Source: UBA4582 sp002389265 (GTDB taxonomy: Bacteria > Pseudomonadota > Gammaproteobacteria > Pseudomonadales > Azotimanducaceae). From it: a stretch of DNA of 64,000 nt. How positions within the stretch are numbered: the first letter of the stretch is position 1; every line of letters starts with the position of its first letter. The stretch covers positions 62,001 to 126,000 of the forward strand of contig CALSRT010000006.1 of assembly GCA_943788825.1 (NCBI GenBank), given 5' to 3'. Positions 53,378 to 61,597 of the stretch are shown here, one piece after another. Position numbers and translations under genes: made by a program. The notes under the pieces were generated by a model. It saw only the letters and a list, made by a program, of their open reading frames with translations, was not told where the DNA came from and searched no databases.

Positions 53378-53776
53378 ATGAATATCAATTTTCAGTATCG
53401 AGCAGAGCAGGAACTATCAGAGCGGCTGTCGCCAGCAGGCCGCCTGCATAGCCAATTGGCGATGCGGGCCGCCAAAGGGATGGCGGTGACTCGTCAAAAA
53501 AGTCGGCATGGGCGAGTGGTCTGCCATCATTTGCTGCGGATGTTGTCGTCCGAACGGAGCCGAGGTGGAAAGGTTATTAGCGAATTTCAGCTAACAGCGC
53601 CGGTTAGTGAAACAGGCGGCTTTGCGACTAATTCTGATACTAATTCTGCTGCTGCTAATTCTGCTGCTGCTATTAATTCTGCTACTAATTCTACCAACAA
53701 TGCTGGAGCCTTAGGCTTTCAGCGCCATGGGCCCAGGGTTTCGGCGCAGGCGCAGCAGTATTCTCTCGGTTTTTAG
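53378..53776 (+). CDS. Orphan SOS-regulated protein, basic domain-linker-clamp-like tail
   Basis: The 132-residue product has no recognised family. GGAGG lies 7 nt before the ATG. Residues 1-65 are strongly basic (13 Arg/Lys against 4 Glu) and predicted helical in part; 83-109 is a low-complexity Asn/Ser/Thr/Ala linker encoded by TAATTCTGCT-type repeats; the last six residues are QYSLGF. These resemble the C-terminal sliding-clamp motif of E. coli DNA polymerase IV (QLVLGL): same Gln, Leu and Gly positions and hydrophobic ends. Two LexA boxes control it, so expression should follow DNA damage. No membrane segment or signal peptide. A DNA- or clamp-binding checkpoint role is inference. It converges with a CDF exporter by a 4-nt overlap. 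Confidence 0.75.
   Translation: MNINFQYRAEQELSERLSPAGRLHSQLAMRAAKGMAVTRQKSRHGRVVCHHLLRMLSSERSRGGKVISEFQLTAPVSETGGFATNSDTNSAAANSAAAINSATNSTNNAGALGFQRHGPRVSAQAQQYSLGF
53641..53695 (+). repeat. In-gene TAATTCTGCT-type repeats
   Basis: Within the orphan gene, TAATTCTG followed by GCT/ACT triplets recurs about five times, encoding the Asn-Ser-Ala linker. The repeats are multiples of three, so the frame is preserved and length may vary between strains. Confidence 0.7.
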
Positions 53777-54954
53777 CCATACCAGACGGTAACGCGGTTC
53801 ACCCAGGGTAAGTGGTTGACCCGCATTTCAAGGCGACTTTGCAATTGTCCAGCAGCATCACTGTCGGTGAACCTATCCTTGTTCAAGTGAAGCTCCACAT
53901 CAACCTGGTGATTCAGATAATGGAGGATCATCTTCTGGACTTCCTCGGGGGTAACCTCGGCGTGCCAGGCTTCCGTGAGGGCGGCGCGGATTTCTCGTCG
54001 TAGAGGTGGAATGCTTGCTGCGTCGCGGGATTCAAGCAGTTCGTCATCTTCGGCGTCGATATGGACAATGACGTCCGTTAGCTCTGAGAATTCCTCAAGC
54101 AAGGTTCGAGTGACCCATTCGCCGATATGATGGCCTTCTGAGACACTGATGGCGGGGTTGACCTGCAAATGAATGTCGGCGAGCACGTCAGGTCCCATTC
54201 TGCGGGTTCGAAGGCTATGCACGCCGCGAACCCCTTCAACGCCCTCGATACTTTTTTGAATTTCCTGCACATAGGACTCGGCGACGGCCGTATCCACGAG
54301 TTCCTCAACGCTTTGCCGGACCAGCTTCCAACCGATTTGGGCAATCATCAAAGACACGCCGATGGCAGCGAGCATTTCTAACCAAGAGAAGCCTAGCATG
54401 GCTCCGCCGACCCCGACCAACACAATGACCGATGAGAGCGCATCGCTGCGGTGATGCCAGGCATTCGCCAACATCAGCTTCGAGCGGTTTTTTGTGCCCA
54501 GTCTGGCTGTGACGCGATAAAGCCACTCTTTCACCAGGATCGACGCCAAAGCAACCAGTAGGGCTGGCCAGGCGGGTAACTGGACGGTCGTAATATTCAT
54601 TAAGCGCACGATACTGTCATAGATGATGACGCCGGCGACCAGGATCAAAAGCGCCCCAAGAATCAAGGTGCCAAAGGTCTCGAACCGTGCGTGTCCGTAA
54701 GGGTGGTCGTCATCTGGCGCCATGGCGCCAATACGGTTGAAAAACCAGACCATGATATCTGTCGCCAGATCAGAGAAGGAGTGGATGCCATCGGCGATTA
54801 ACGCGTGAGAGTTCGCTACAATACCGACGCCCACCTTGAGCGCACCAAGGCCGAAGTCGATCGCGCCGCTGAGCATCAGCAAGCGATGTGTCGCGATCTG
54901 ACTATCTTCCCGTGACGTGCTGTCGGACTTGGTGTTTTCACTTACTGGTGACAT
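53773..54954 (-). CDS. Cation diffusion facilitator family transporter
   Basis: The 393-residue exporter has about six membrane helices, with metal-site segments 'DGIHSFSDLATD' (helix 2) and 'NAWHHRSDALSS' (helix 5), 'PYGHARFETFG' between, and a C-terminal cytoplasmic dimerisation domain that is longer than usual (about 300-393), including a second ferredoxin-like portion ending 'RVNHLPWVNRVTVWYG'. CDF proteins export Zn, Fe, Mn or Co against protons. The start ATG 54954 is preferred; a start at 55035 adds a leader overlapping the divergent gene. Metal not assignable. Confidence 0.9.
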   Translation of the reverse strand: MSPVSENTKSDSTSREDSQIATHRLLMLSGAIDFGLGALKVGVGIVANSHALIADGIHSFSDLATDIMVWFFNRIGAMAPDDDHPYGHARFETFGTLILGALLILVAGVIIYDSIVRLMNITTVQLPAWPALLVALASILVKEWLYRVTARLGTKNRSKLMLANAWHHRSDALSSVIVLVGVGGAMLGFSWLEMLAAIGVSLMIAQIGWKLVRQSVEELVDTAVAESYVQEIQKSIEGVEGVRGVHSLRTRRMGPDVLADIHLQVNPAISVSEGHHIGEWVTRTLLEEFSELTDVIVHIDAEDDELLESRDAASIPPLRREIRAALTEAWHAEVTPEEVQKMILHYLNHQVDVELHLNKDRFTDSDAAGQLQSRLEMRVNHLPWVNRVTVWYG

Positions 54955-55043
54955 GGGTTTTAACGGCTGAGAATCTTCGGTGGAGGGTACCAAAGCACGG
55001 GGCTGATATCGAATCAAATTTTTATGCGGGAGCAATTGGCGGT

Positions 55044-56177
55044 ATGGATTTTATAGATACTTGTGTCATTGGCGGTGGTGTTATTGGCCTGGCGATTGCC
55101 AGAGCGCTGGCGGCTGCTGTGCCAGAAGTGCTGGTCGTCGATCAGGCGACTTCGATCGGTCAGGGTATCAGCAGTCGTAATAGCGAAGTGATTCATGCCG
55201 GTATTTACTATCCATCGGATTCACTGAAGGCAAGGCTGTGCATCGAGGGCGGCCGCCAGCTTTACGAGTATTGTCAGTCGCACGGTGTGGCTCACCAGCG
55301 CTGCGGTAAACTGATCGTCGCAACCGATGTCACGGAGGAGGCTGCCCTGTCGGATATCCAACAGTTGGCCTGGGTGAATGGCGTTGATCTGTCCATCTGG
55401 TCGGGCTCGCAGGTTACTGATGCCCAAGCGCATATTAGAGCCAGCATGGCACTGTTTTCGCCGACTACGGGTATTGTCAGCGCCCATGATTTGATGCACA
55501 GCTTGCTGTCTGATTTAGAACAACGGGGTGGCAGCTTTGTCGGTTCGACGCGAGTCGAGGCCATTGACGCAGTGGACGATGGTTTTGTTGTGCTTTGCCA
55601 GGTGAACGGCGCTGACTATCGGTTTGGCTGTCGATCAGTGATTAACGCGGCCGGTTTGGGCGCACAGGTTTTGGCAGCTAGTTGCACGGGGCTTGACCCC
55701 GCCCACATCCCGCCGCTGTATCTCTGCAAAGGGCTCTACTTCAGTCTGACGGGTAAGCATCATTTCAAACATTTGATTTATCCGGTACCTGAGGCATCTG
55801 GCGCCGGGCTCGGCGTTCATGCCACCTTAGATCTGGGTGGGCGGGTTAAATTTGGACCAAATGTAGAGTATGTTGATACGGCAGACTACAGTGTGCCGGA
55901 AGCCAGCCGCGAGGGTTACTTTCAGGCAATTCGACGTTATTATCCACAAATCGAAAAAGCCAGGTTGGTGCCTGATTACGCCGGTATTCGGCCAAAGCTG
56001 CAGGCGCCGGGTGGCAGCCCGGCAGATTTCGTGATTCAGGGGCCGAGTGTGCATGGCCTGACCGGGCTCGTTAACTTGTTCGGTATTGAATCGCCTGGCC
56101 TGACAGCCGCACTGGCGATAGCCGACTATGTACACACTGATATTTTAGGATACACAAATTATGAGCCTCAAAGATGA
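55044..56177 (+). CDS. FAD-dependent oxidoreductase, LhgO-like (L-2-hydroxyglutarate dehydrogenase family)
   Basis: The 377-residue DAO-fold enzyme begins with the FAD-binding 'CVIGGGVIGLAIARALA' and has 'SSRNSEVIHAGIYYP', 'CGKLIVAT', and 'INAAGLGAQ', a pattern shared with L-2-hydroxyglutarate oxidases. The substrate is a 2-hydroxy or 2-amino acid by family; L-2-hydroxyglutarate is most likely. The start ATG 55044 is chosen, since earlier starts add unrelated residues and overlap the divergent CDF. It overlaps pdxH, whose ATG lies 17 nt before its stop. Confidence 0.85.
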   Translation: MDFIDTCVIGGGVIGLAIARALAAAVPEVLVVDQATSIGQGISSRNSEVIHAGIYYPSDSLKARLCIEGGRQLYEYCQSHGVAHQRCGKLIVATDVTEEAALSDIQQLAWVNGVDLSIWSGSQVTDAQAHIRASMALFSPTTGIVSAHDLMHSLLSDLEQRGGSFVGSTRVEAIDAVDDGFVVLCQVNGADYRFGCRSVINAAGLGAQVLAASCTGLDPAHIPPLYLCKGLYFSLTGKHHFKHLIYPVPEASGAGLGVHATLDLGGRVKFGPNVEYVDTADYSVPEASREGYFQAIRRYYPQIEKARLVPDYAGIRPKLQAPGGSPADFVIQGPSVHGLTGLVNLFGIESPGLTAALAIADYVHTDILGYTNYEPQR

Positions 56178-56799
56178 ACGTCGCGAGTATCGCTACGGCA
56201 AGTTAGATCGAGCGGGGCTGCATGAGTCTCCCTTCGCACAGTTTGATATATGGATGCAGCAGGCGCAGACAGCAGGATTGAGTGATGTTACCGCGATGGT
56301 GTTGGCCACCGTTGACGCCGCTGGTCAGCCCAGACAGCGGACGGTTTTGTTAAAGGAGATTAGTCAACACGGCCTGACTTTTTTTACGAATCTGGAAAGC
56401 ACCAAGGCCCGCGAGATGGCAACGAATGCTCGGGTCAGCGTGCTGTTTCCTTGGCTGGCGTTGGATCGCCAGGTCAGTGTTATGGGTTCCGTGACTTCAG
56501 TGCCGGTTGCCGATGCGCAAGCCTATTTTAGCAGTCGTCCCAGAGACAGCCAATTGGCTGCCTGGACTTCAGCACAGAGTCAGCCAATCGCGTCTCGTGC
56601 GGTCCTTGATGCTGAGTTTGAAGCAACCAGTGCGCGCTTCAGCGGGCAAGAGATTCCTATGCCCGAGTTTTGGGGTGGCTTCTATATTGCGCCCATAGCC
56701 TGGGAATTCTGGCAGGGTGGAGAGAATCGCTTGCATGATCGTTTCAGATATTCACAAGGCACTAAGGATACCTGGATCATAGAGCGTCTTTCACCGTGA
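56161..56799 (+). CDS. pdxH: Pyridoxamine 5'-phosphate oxidase
   Basis: The 212-residue FMN enzyme completes vitamin B6 cofactor synthesis. Motifs are 'DERREYRYGKL', 'RTVLLKEI', 'FFTNLESTKARE', 'SRPRDSQLAAWTSAQSQ' (as a region) and the C-terminal 'WEFWQGGENRLHDR'. Full length. It overlaps the LhgO-like gene by 17 nt, so they are coupled. Confidence 0.96.
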   Translation: MSLKDERREYRYGKLDRAGLHESPFAQFDIWMQQAQTAGLSDVTAMVLATVDAAGQPRQRTVLLKEISQHGLTFFTNLESTKAREMATNARVSVLFPWLALDRQVSVMGSVTSVPVADAQAYFSSRPRDSQLAAWTSAQSQPIASRAVLDAEFEATSARFSGQEIPMPEFWGGFYIAPIAWEFWQGGENRLHDRFRYSQGTKDTWIIERLSP

Positions 56800-56998
56800 A
56801 ATCTGCTTCGCAGCTGACTTATGCTGTGGGTCGACGTGAGTCCTAGAGTCGAGATTTAATCCTGGATCGGCTAAGCTGGGATCGCAGGACAATACTGCTG
56901 AAGCCTGTTGGGCAGGTGATAACAGGGATGAAATGAAGTTTTTGAGAGCCAATATTGCCGCCGCCCCTCAAACAAATTAATTCGATCTGGGAGATACC

Positions 56999-57463
56999 AT
57001 GAAAATAGTCGCGAATGCGGTCGTCAGTATTCATTACGAACTGAGCAATGTCAGTGGTGAGGTGCTGGACTCGTCACTCGAGATGGACCCACTGACCTAT
57101 TTACATGGCACTGGCGGCCTGATTCCAGGGCTTGAGAAGGCCCTCGACGGGCATGGCGTTGGCGATAAGCTGTCAGTCGATATTCAGCCAGATGAAGCCT
57201 ACGGGCCGGTGAATGCTGACTTGATTCAGGCAGTACCGCTGAGTGCCTTTGAAGGGGTTGAAAAGGTTGAGCCAGGGATGCAATTCCAAGCGGGTGGTGC
57301 GGATGGCCAAGAGCAACCGGTTAAAGTCGTCTCTGTCTCGGAAGATGTGGTGACGGTTGATGCAAACCATCCGTTAGCGGGTGAAATCCTTCACTTCGAT
57401 GTGACCATTGAAGCGATCAGGGCCGCGACGGAAGAAGAGTTGGATCATGGACATGCACATTGA
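56999..57463 (+). CDS. slyD: FKBP-type peptidyl-prolyl isomerase / metallochaperone SlyD-like
   Basis: The 154-residue protein has the FKBP core split by the insert-in-flap domain ('YLHGTGGLIPGLEKAL' through 'DEAYGPVN') and a short His-containing tail 'ELDHGHAH'. SlyD folds proteins and binds Ni, Zn or Cu; here the tail is short compared with E. coli. A His-rich CDF exporter starts 3 nt after its stop, which suggests a shared metal role. Confidence 0.92.
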   Translation: MKIVANAVVSIHYELSNVSGEVLDSSLEMDPLTYLHGTGGLIPGLEKALDGHGVGDKLSVDIQPDEAYGPVNADLIQAVPLSAFEGVEKVEPGMQFQAGGADGQEQPVKVVSVSEDVVTVDANHPLAGEILHFDVTIEAIRAATEEELDHGHAH

Positions 57464-57466
57464 GGC

Positions 57467-58420
57467 ATGTCTGAGATGAGCGGGTTGGAAGGCGGGCAGG
57501 TTCATGATCATGTCCATGGACATGATCATCATCACAGTCATGAGGTTGACTTCAGCAATCTCAATGTCAGTTTTGTGATTGCGATATCTGCCAATCTCGT
57601 CTTTACCGTGCTCGAAGCTTTCTATGGCCTGATGACCAGTTCGGTGAGTCTTTTAGGTGATGCCGGACATAACTTATCAGACGTATTAGGGTTGTTATTG
57701 GCATGGGGTGCTGCCTATCTAACCACCCAAAAATCCAGCCAGCTATATAGTTATGGGTTTCGCCGAACGACGATTCTCGCGGCGATCATCAATGCGGTTG
57801 TGCTGGTATTTGTTGCAGGTTTTATTGCTTACGAATCCATCCAGAAATTTCTCTCCCCTACGCCGATGCATGAAATCACCGTCATGGTGGTTGCAGCAAT
57901 TGGTATTTTCGTCAACGCCGGCACTGCGATGTTGTTTATGCGGGGCAGCCGAAGCGACCTGAATACTCGGGGGGCTTTTCTGCACCTGGCCTACGATGCA
58001 CTCATCTCTGCGGGCGTGGTCATCGCCGCCATTATCGTGCTTTATACCGGCTGGCAGTGGGTTGATCCGTTGACTGGTCTGCTGATCGTCGCGGTGATTC
58101 TAGCGGGCACCTGGGGTTTGTTACGGGATTCGGTCAACCTGATACTGGATGCTGTGCCACAGGGTATCGATATCGATGCGGTGCGGCAGTTTCTTGGCAG
58201 CATAGACGGCGTGAACGAGGTCCATGATCTGCATATCTGGGCCATGAGTACCCAGGAAAACAGTTTGACCGCGCATCTAGTGATGCCTGAAAACACACTG
58301 TGGGAAGATTCGGAAAACTACGCCCGAATCAGCGCCGATCTGCATGCGCGCTTTAATATCCATCATGTAACACTCCAAGTCGAAAAAGACTTAATGTGCG
58401 CAAATATCCACTGCGATTAA
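57467..58420 (+). CDS. Cation diffusion facilitator, His-rich ZitB/CzcD-type
   Basis: The 317-residue six-helix exporter has a His-rich cytoplasmic N terminus ('HDHVHGHDHHHSHE'), the metal site 'DAGHNLSDVLG' on helix 2, 'HLAYDALISAGVV' on helix 5, and a C-terminal domain. This type usually exports Zn(II), also Co or Cd. It is 3 nt after slyD, forming a two-gene unit likely concerned with Zn or Ni handling. Confidence 0.93.
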   Translation: MSEMSGLEGGQVHDHVHGHDHHHSHEVDFSNLNVSFVIAISANLVFTVLEAFYGLMTSSVSLLGDAGHNLSDVLGLLLAWGAAYLTTQKSSQLYSYGFRRTTILAAIINAVVLVFVAGFIAYESIQKFLSPTPMHEITVMVVAAIGIFVNAGTAMLFMRGSRSDLNTRGAFLHLAYDALISAGVVIAAIIVLYTGWQWVDPLTGLLIVAVILAGTWGLLRDSVNLILDAVPQGIDIDAVRQFLGSIDGVNEVHDLHIWAMSTQENSLTAHLVMPENTLWEDSENYARISADLHARFNIHHVTLQVEKDLMCANIHCD

Positions 58421-58482
58421 TCGTCGAGGTAATTCATGTACACTGAGATGACTTTACAAGCTTTAACCGGTGAGAAGCGGCG

Positions 58483-59658
58483 ATGACGACACTAGAGCAA
58501 TTTATGGAAGACACCTTGCGCAAGGTGCCCATCGAACCGATTCGGCTGGATCCACCGGTACCTATTGCCAGTCTGCCCACGCCAGCCCTGGTGCTAGATC
58601 TCGATATATTCGAAAGTAATCTGGAAAAGATGCAGCAACATGTGCAGAAACACGGTTTGGGGTTGCGGGGCCACACCAAGATGCACAAATCACCGATCAT
58701 CGCTCGCAAACAAATCGAGAATGGGGCGTTAGGCGTTTGCGCGGCGACAGTGAGTGAGGCCGAGGTCATGCTGGCCGGCGGTGTCGATAATATTCTGATT
58801 ACTTCACCGGTCGTCACGGCGGATAAAATCGCCCGAGTCATTGCTATGGCTGCCCATTCAGCAGAGCTACGTATCGTTGTTGATCATATCAAGGGGGCGG
58901 AGCAATTTAATGCAGCAGCGGAGCAGGCTGGTGTGCACCTGAAAGTCCTGATTGATCTAGATCCTGGTATGGGGAGAACGGGTATCGCCTGTGGTGATCC
59001 AGCTTTGGCACTGGGCCAATATATCGTTGATGAATGTCCATGCCTGACGTTTTCTGGCCTACAGATGTATATCGGCAATTGCATGCATATTAAAGGCTTT
59101 GAGAAGCGGCGGGCCAAGTATGTGGAATTGCTGGCTCCGGGTATTGAAACTCGTGCATTGTTCCAGGCTAACGGAATAGTCGTCGACGTATTCAGCGGCG
59201 GTGGTACCGGGACCTTTGATATCGAACCTGGGATCGGTGCCTTAACGGAGTTGCAGGCTGGGTCCTACGCTTTCATGGATGTCGAGTATCGTGACATTGG
59301 CGGTCAGGTGGGTGAGTTGTTTGACGCTTTTGAGCCATCATTGTTTGTTTTAGTGACGGCGATCAGTCAACCTCAAACACGTTTGATCACGGTTGATGCC
59401 GGTTATAAATCCTTTGCCTCTGATTCCGTAGCCCCGCAGTTTCGTGATATTGAAGGTGTTGTCTATCATTGGGGTGGAGACGAGCACGGTATTGTTCGTT
59501 TGAATAACCCGTCCCGTGACATTCAGCTGGGTGATAGACTGACGATGCTGACACCGCACTGTGATCCGACTGTCAATCTATATGATTTCTATTTTCCTTA
59601 CCGCAATGGCCTGGTGGAAGAAATTTGGCCGATCTCAGCACGAGGTAAGTCACAATGA
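58483..59658 (+). CDS. DSD1-family PLP enzyme (D-serine dehydratase / D-threonine aldolase-like)
   Basis: The 391-residue protein is an alanine-racemase-fold PLP enzyme with a C-terminal zinc-binding beta domain. The PLP lysine is in 'RGHTKMHKSP', and the metal site shows 'TPHCDPTVNLYD'. Family members act on D-amino acids with a beta-hydroxyl (D-serine, D-threonine, D-threo-3-hydroxyaspartate). Its stop overlaps the MaoC gene start (ATGA). Substrate unresolved. Confidence 0.9.
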   Translation: MTTLEQFMEDTLRKVPIEPIRLDPPVPIASLPTPALVLDLDIFESNLEKMQQHVQKHGLGLRGHTKMHKSPIIARKQIENGALGVCAATVSEAEVMLAGGVDNILITSPVVTADKIARVIAMAAHSAELRIVVDHIKGAEQFNAAAEQAGVHLKVLIDLDPGMGRTGIACGDPALALGQYIVDECPCLTFSGLQMYIGNCMHIKGFEKRRAKYVELLAPGIETRALFQANGIVVDVFSGGGTGTFDIEPGIGALTELQAGSYAFMDVEYRDIGGQVGELFDAFEPSLFVLVTAISQPQTRLITVDAGYKSFASDSVAPQFRDIEGVVYHWGGDEHGIVRLNNPSRDIQLGDRLTMLTPHCDPTVNLYDFYFPYRNGLVEEIWPISARGKSQ

Positions 59659-60653
59659 CAGTTGCAGTACCCTGGTTTGAAGATTTTAAAATCGGGGACG
59701 ATTATAGCGACGTCCCCGCAGTTACTATTACTGAGGGACATGCCGCTATTCACCAGGCGATGTTTGGTGATCGACTGCGTTTGCCGCTGGATCATGTGCT
59801 CTCGCAATGTGTCACCGGACATTCTCGAGCACTAGTGAACCCGTCTTTGGTCTGTAACTTGGCTATCGGTCAGAGCACTATTCCTTCGCAGCGGGTCATG
59901 GGTAATCTGTTCTATCGTGGCATGAAGCTCCAGCGACCAGCTTTCATTGGTGACACTCTGACGACGACCACCCGTGTTGTCGGTTTGCGCCAGAACAAGC
60001 GCCGAGAGGGTCGGCCAGCATCCGGTATGGTTGCACTTGAAATTCATGTTCAGAACCAGCATGACGAAACAGTTATGTTGTTCTGGCGTTGTCCGATGAT
60101 TCCTTGCCGGAACCCGAATGCCAATACGGGCCACGAAGATGACTTTACCAATATGCCAGACATCATCGAACCGGAGACTCTCCTGGCATTAGTCCCGGAT
60201 TGGCAGTTTGAATCCTTTCGAACTCGAGTCAAGGCGCCGCACTTCAGTGCGCTCAAAGCAGGCAGCACCATTCAGATCGAGGCCCGGGATACAGTGACTC
60301 TGGCGCCAGAGCTTGTGCGTATGACCTTGAATATGGCCATGACCCATACGGACGCCACCCGCAGCGTTTACGGTCAACGGTTAGTCTATGGTGGGCACAC
60401 TATCGCGATGGCTGCGGCGCAGCTGACCAGGGCATTGCCCGGAATGTTAACAATTCTAGGCTGGTTCCGTTGTGATCACGTGGCGCCCGTATTCGAAGAG
60501 GACGTTTTGGAATCGCAGGTGACGATCGAGTCACTGCTACCGGTTGATAATAAACAAGGTGCCGGACTTGCGGTCTTGCACGTTGAAACCTTTGCCTGTC
60601 GTCAAGATCGGGTCAAGGTCTTGGATTGGCGTCTTGCCGCACTTTTTGCTTAG
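59655..60653 (+). CDS. MaoC-like double hot-dog acyl dehydratase/hydratase
   Basis: The 332-residue protein has two MaoC-type hot-dog domains ('FEDFKIGDDYSDVPAVTITE' start, 'RPAFIGDTL'; later 'YGQRLVYGGHTIAMAAAQL'). Members hydrate enoyl-CoA or dehydrate hydroxyacyl-CoA, or act on mesaconyl-CoA-like compounds. Catalytic Asp-His order is less obvious in the first domain. It overlaps the DSD1-type gene by 4 nt and precedes the luciferase-like gene by 48 nt. Confidence 0.85.
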   Translation: MTVAVPWFEDFKIGDDYSDVPAVTITEGHAAIHQAMFGDRLRLPLDHVLSQCVTGHSRALVNPSLVCNLAIGQSTIPSQRVMGNLFYRGMKLQRPAFIGDTLTTTTRVVGLRQNKRREGRPASGMVALEIHVQNQHDETVMLFWRCPMIPCRNPNANTGHEDDFTNMPDIIEPETLLALVPDWQFESFRTRVKAPHFSALKAGSTIQIEARDTVTLAPELVRMTLNMAMTHTDATRSVYGQRLVYGGHTIAMAAAQLTRALPGMLTILGWFRCDHVAPVFEEDVLESQVTIESLLPVDNKQGAGLAVLHVETFACRQDRVKVLDWRLAALFA

Positions 60654-60701
60654 CGGTTTTACCGTCACCTGTTGTGGCATTAGCAATCTAGGGAGTAGTC
60701 G

Positions 60702-61565
60702 ATGGAATTTGGAGTGGTCCTGCCTCATAACGAGATCGGAAATGATCCGGGTGCATTAAAAGCCTATGTTCAGGGTGCAGAAGCGCTGGGTGCTCGGCAA
60801 TTGTTAATTTATGATCACGTTTTGGGTGCTGATCCGAATCGACAGGGTGGCTGGCGCGGTGTTTATGATAAGGATATTGCCTTCCATGAGCCTCTGACGA
60901 CACTGGCATTTATCGCGGCACTCACGGAGACTATTGAACTGGTGACCACCATCCTAATATTGCCTCAACGTCAGACCGTGCTGGTGGCGAAACAAGTCGC
61001 AGAGGTCGCCATTTTATCGAATAACCGGTTGCGCTTGGGTGTTGGTACGGGCTGGAATAGGATTGAGTACGAGGCCTTGAACGAAGATTTCTCAACCCGG
61101 GGTGTTCGGCAGTCTGAACAGATCGAGGTGTTGCGGGCTCTGTTAGCTGAGGAGGTACTCGACTATACCGGCAAGTATCATCGAATTGATCAGGCAGGCA
61201 TCAATCCACGGCCCTCAAAGCCTGTGCCTATATGGTTCGGTGGCAGTGCACCGGCTCTAATTCGGCGTTGCGCACGTCTGGGTGATGGCTGGATTCCTTT
61301 AATGGGCCCGAGCCCTGCGGCGGCTGAAATTATTACCGCATTACGGCAGCAGCGTGAAGCTGCGAATAAACCCTGGGACCAATTTTCCATTCTAGCCCAA
61401 GCGCAGTATGCCGGTGGAACCCCAGAGCGTTGGCAGAGCCATGCTGAAAAATGGCGCGGTCTGGGCGCTACCCATATGGCGATCGCGACCCATAATGCTG
61501 GTGAGACCGACGTCGACGGGCACCTGGCGCGTATCGAAGCATATTTCAAGGCGGTACGTTCCTAA
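60702..61565 (+). CDS. Luciferase-like (LLM) flavin/F420-dependent oxidoreductase
   Basis: The 287-residue TIM-barrel protein has LLM hallmarks: 'MEFGVVLPHNEIG' start, 'YDHVLGADP', 'LILPQRQTVLVAKQVAE' and 'RLRLGVGTGWNRIEYEAL'. Many such proteins in mycobacteria use F420; in proteobacteria FMNH2 is as likely. It lies inside a four-gene cluster with the MaoC, DSD1 and sugar-lactone oxidase genes. Confidence 0.88.
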   Translation: MEFGVVLPHNEIGNDPGALKAYVQGAEALGARQLLIYDHVLGADPNRQGGWRGVYDKDIAFHEPLTTLAFIAALTETIELVTTILILPQRQTVLVAKQVAEVAILSNNRLRLGVGTGWNRIEYEALNEDFSTRGVRQSEQIEVLRALLAEEVLDYTGKYHRIDQAGINPRPSKPVPIWFGGSAPALIRRCARLGDGWIPLMGPSPAAAEIITALRQQREAANKPWDQFSILAQAQYAGGTPERWQSHAEKWRGLGATHMAIATHNAGETDVDGHLARIEAYFKAVRS

Positions 61566-61597
61566 CCCGGATCAGCCTACAAGGAGTGAACATTAAC

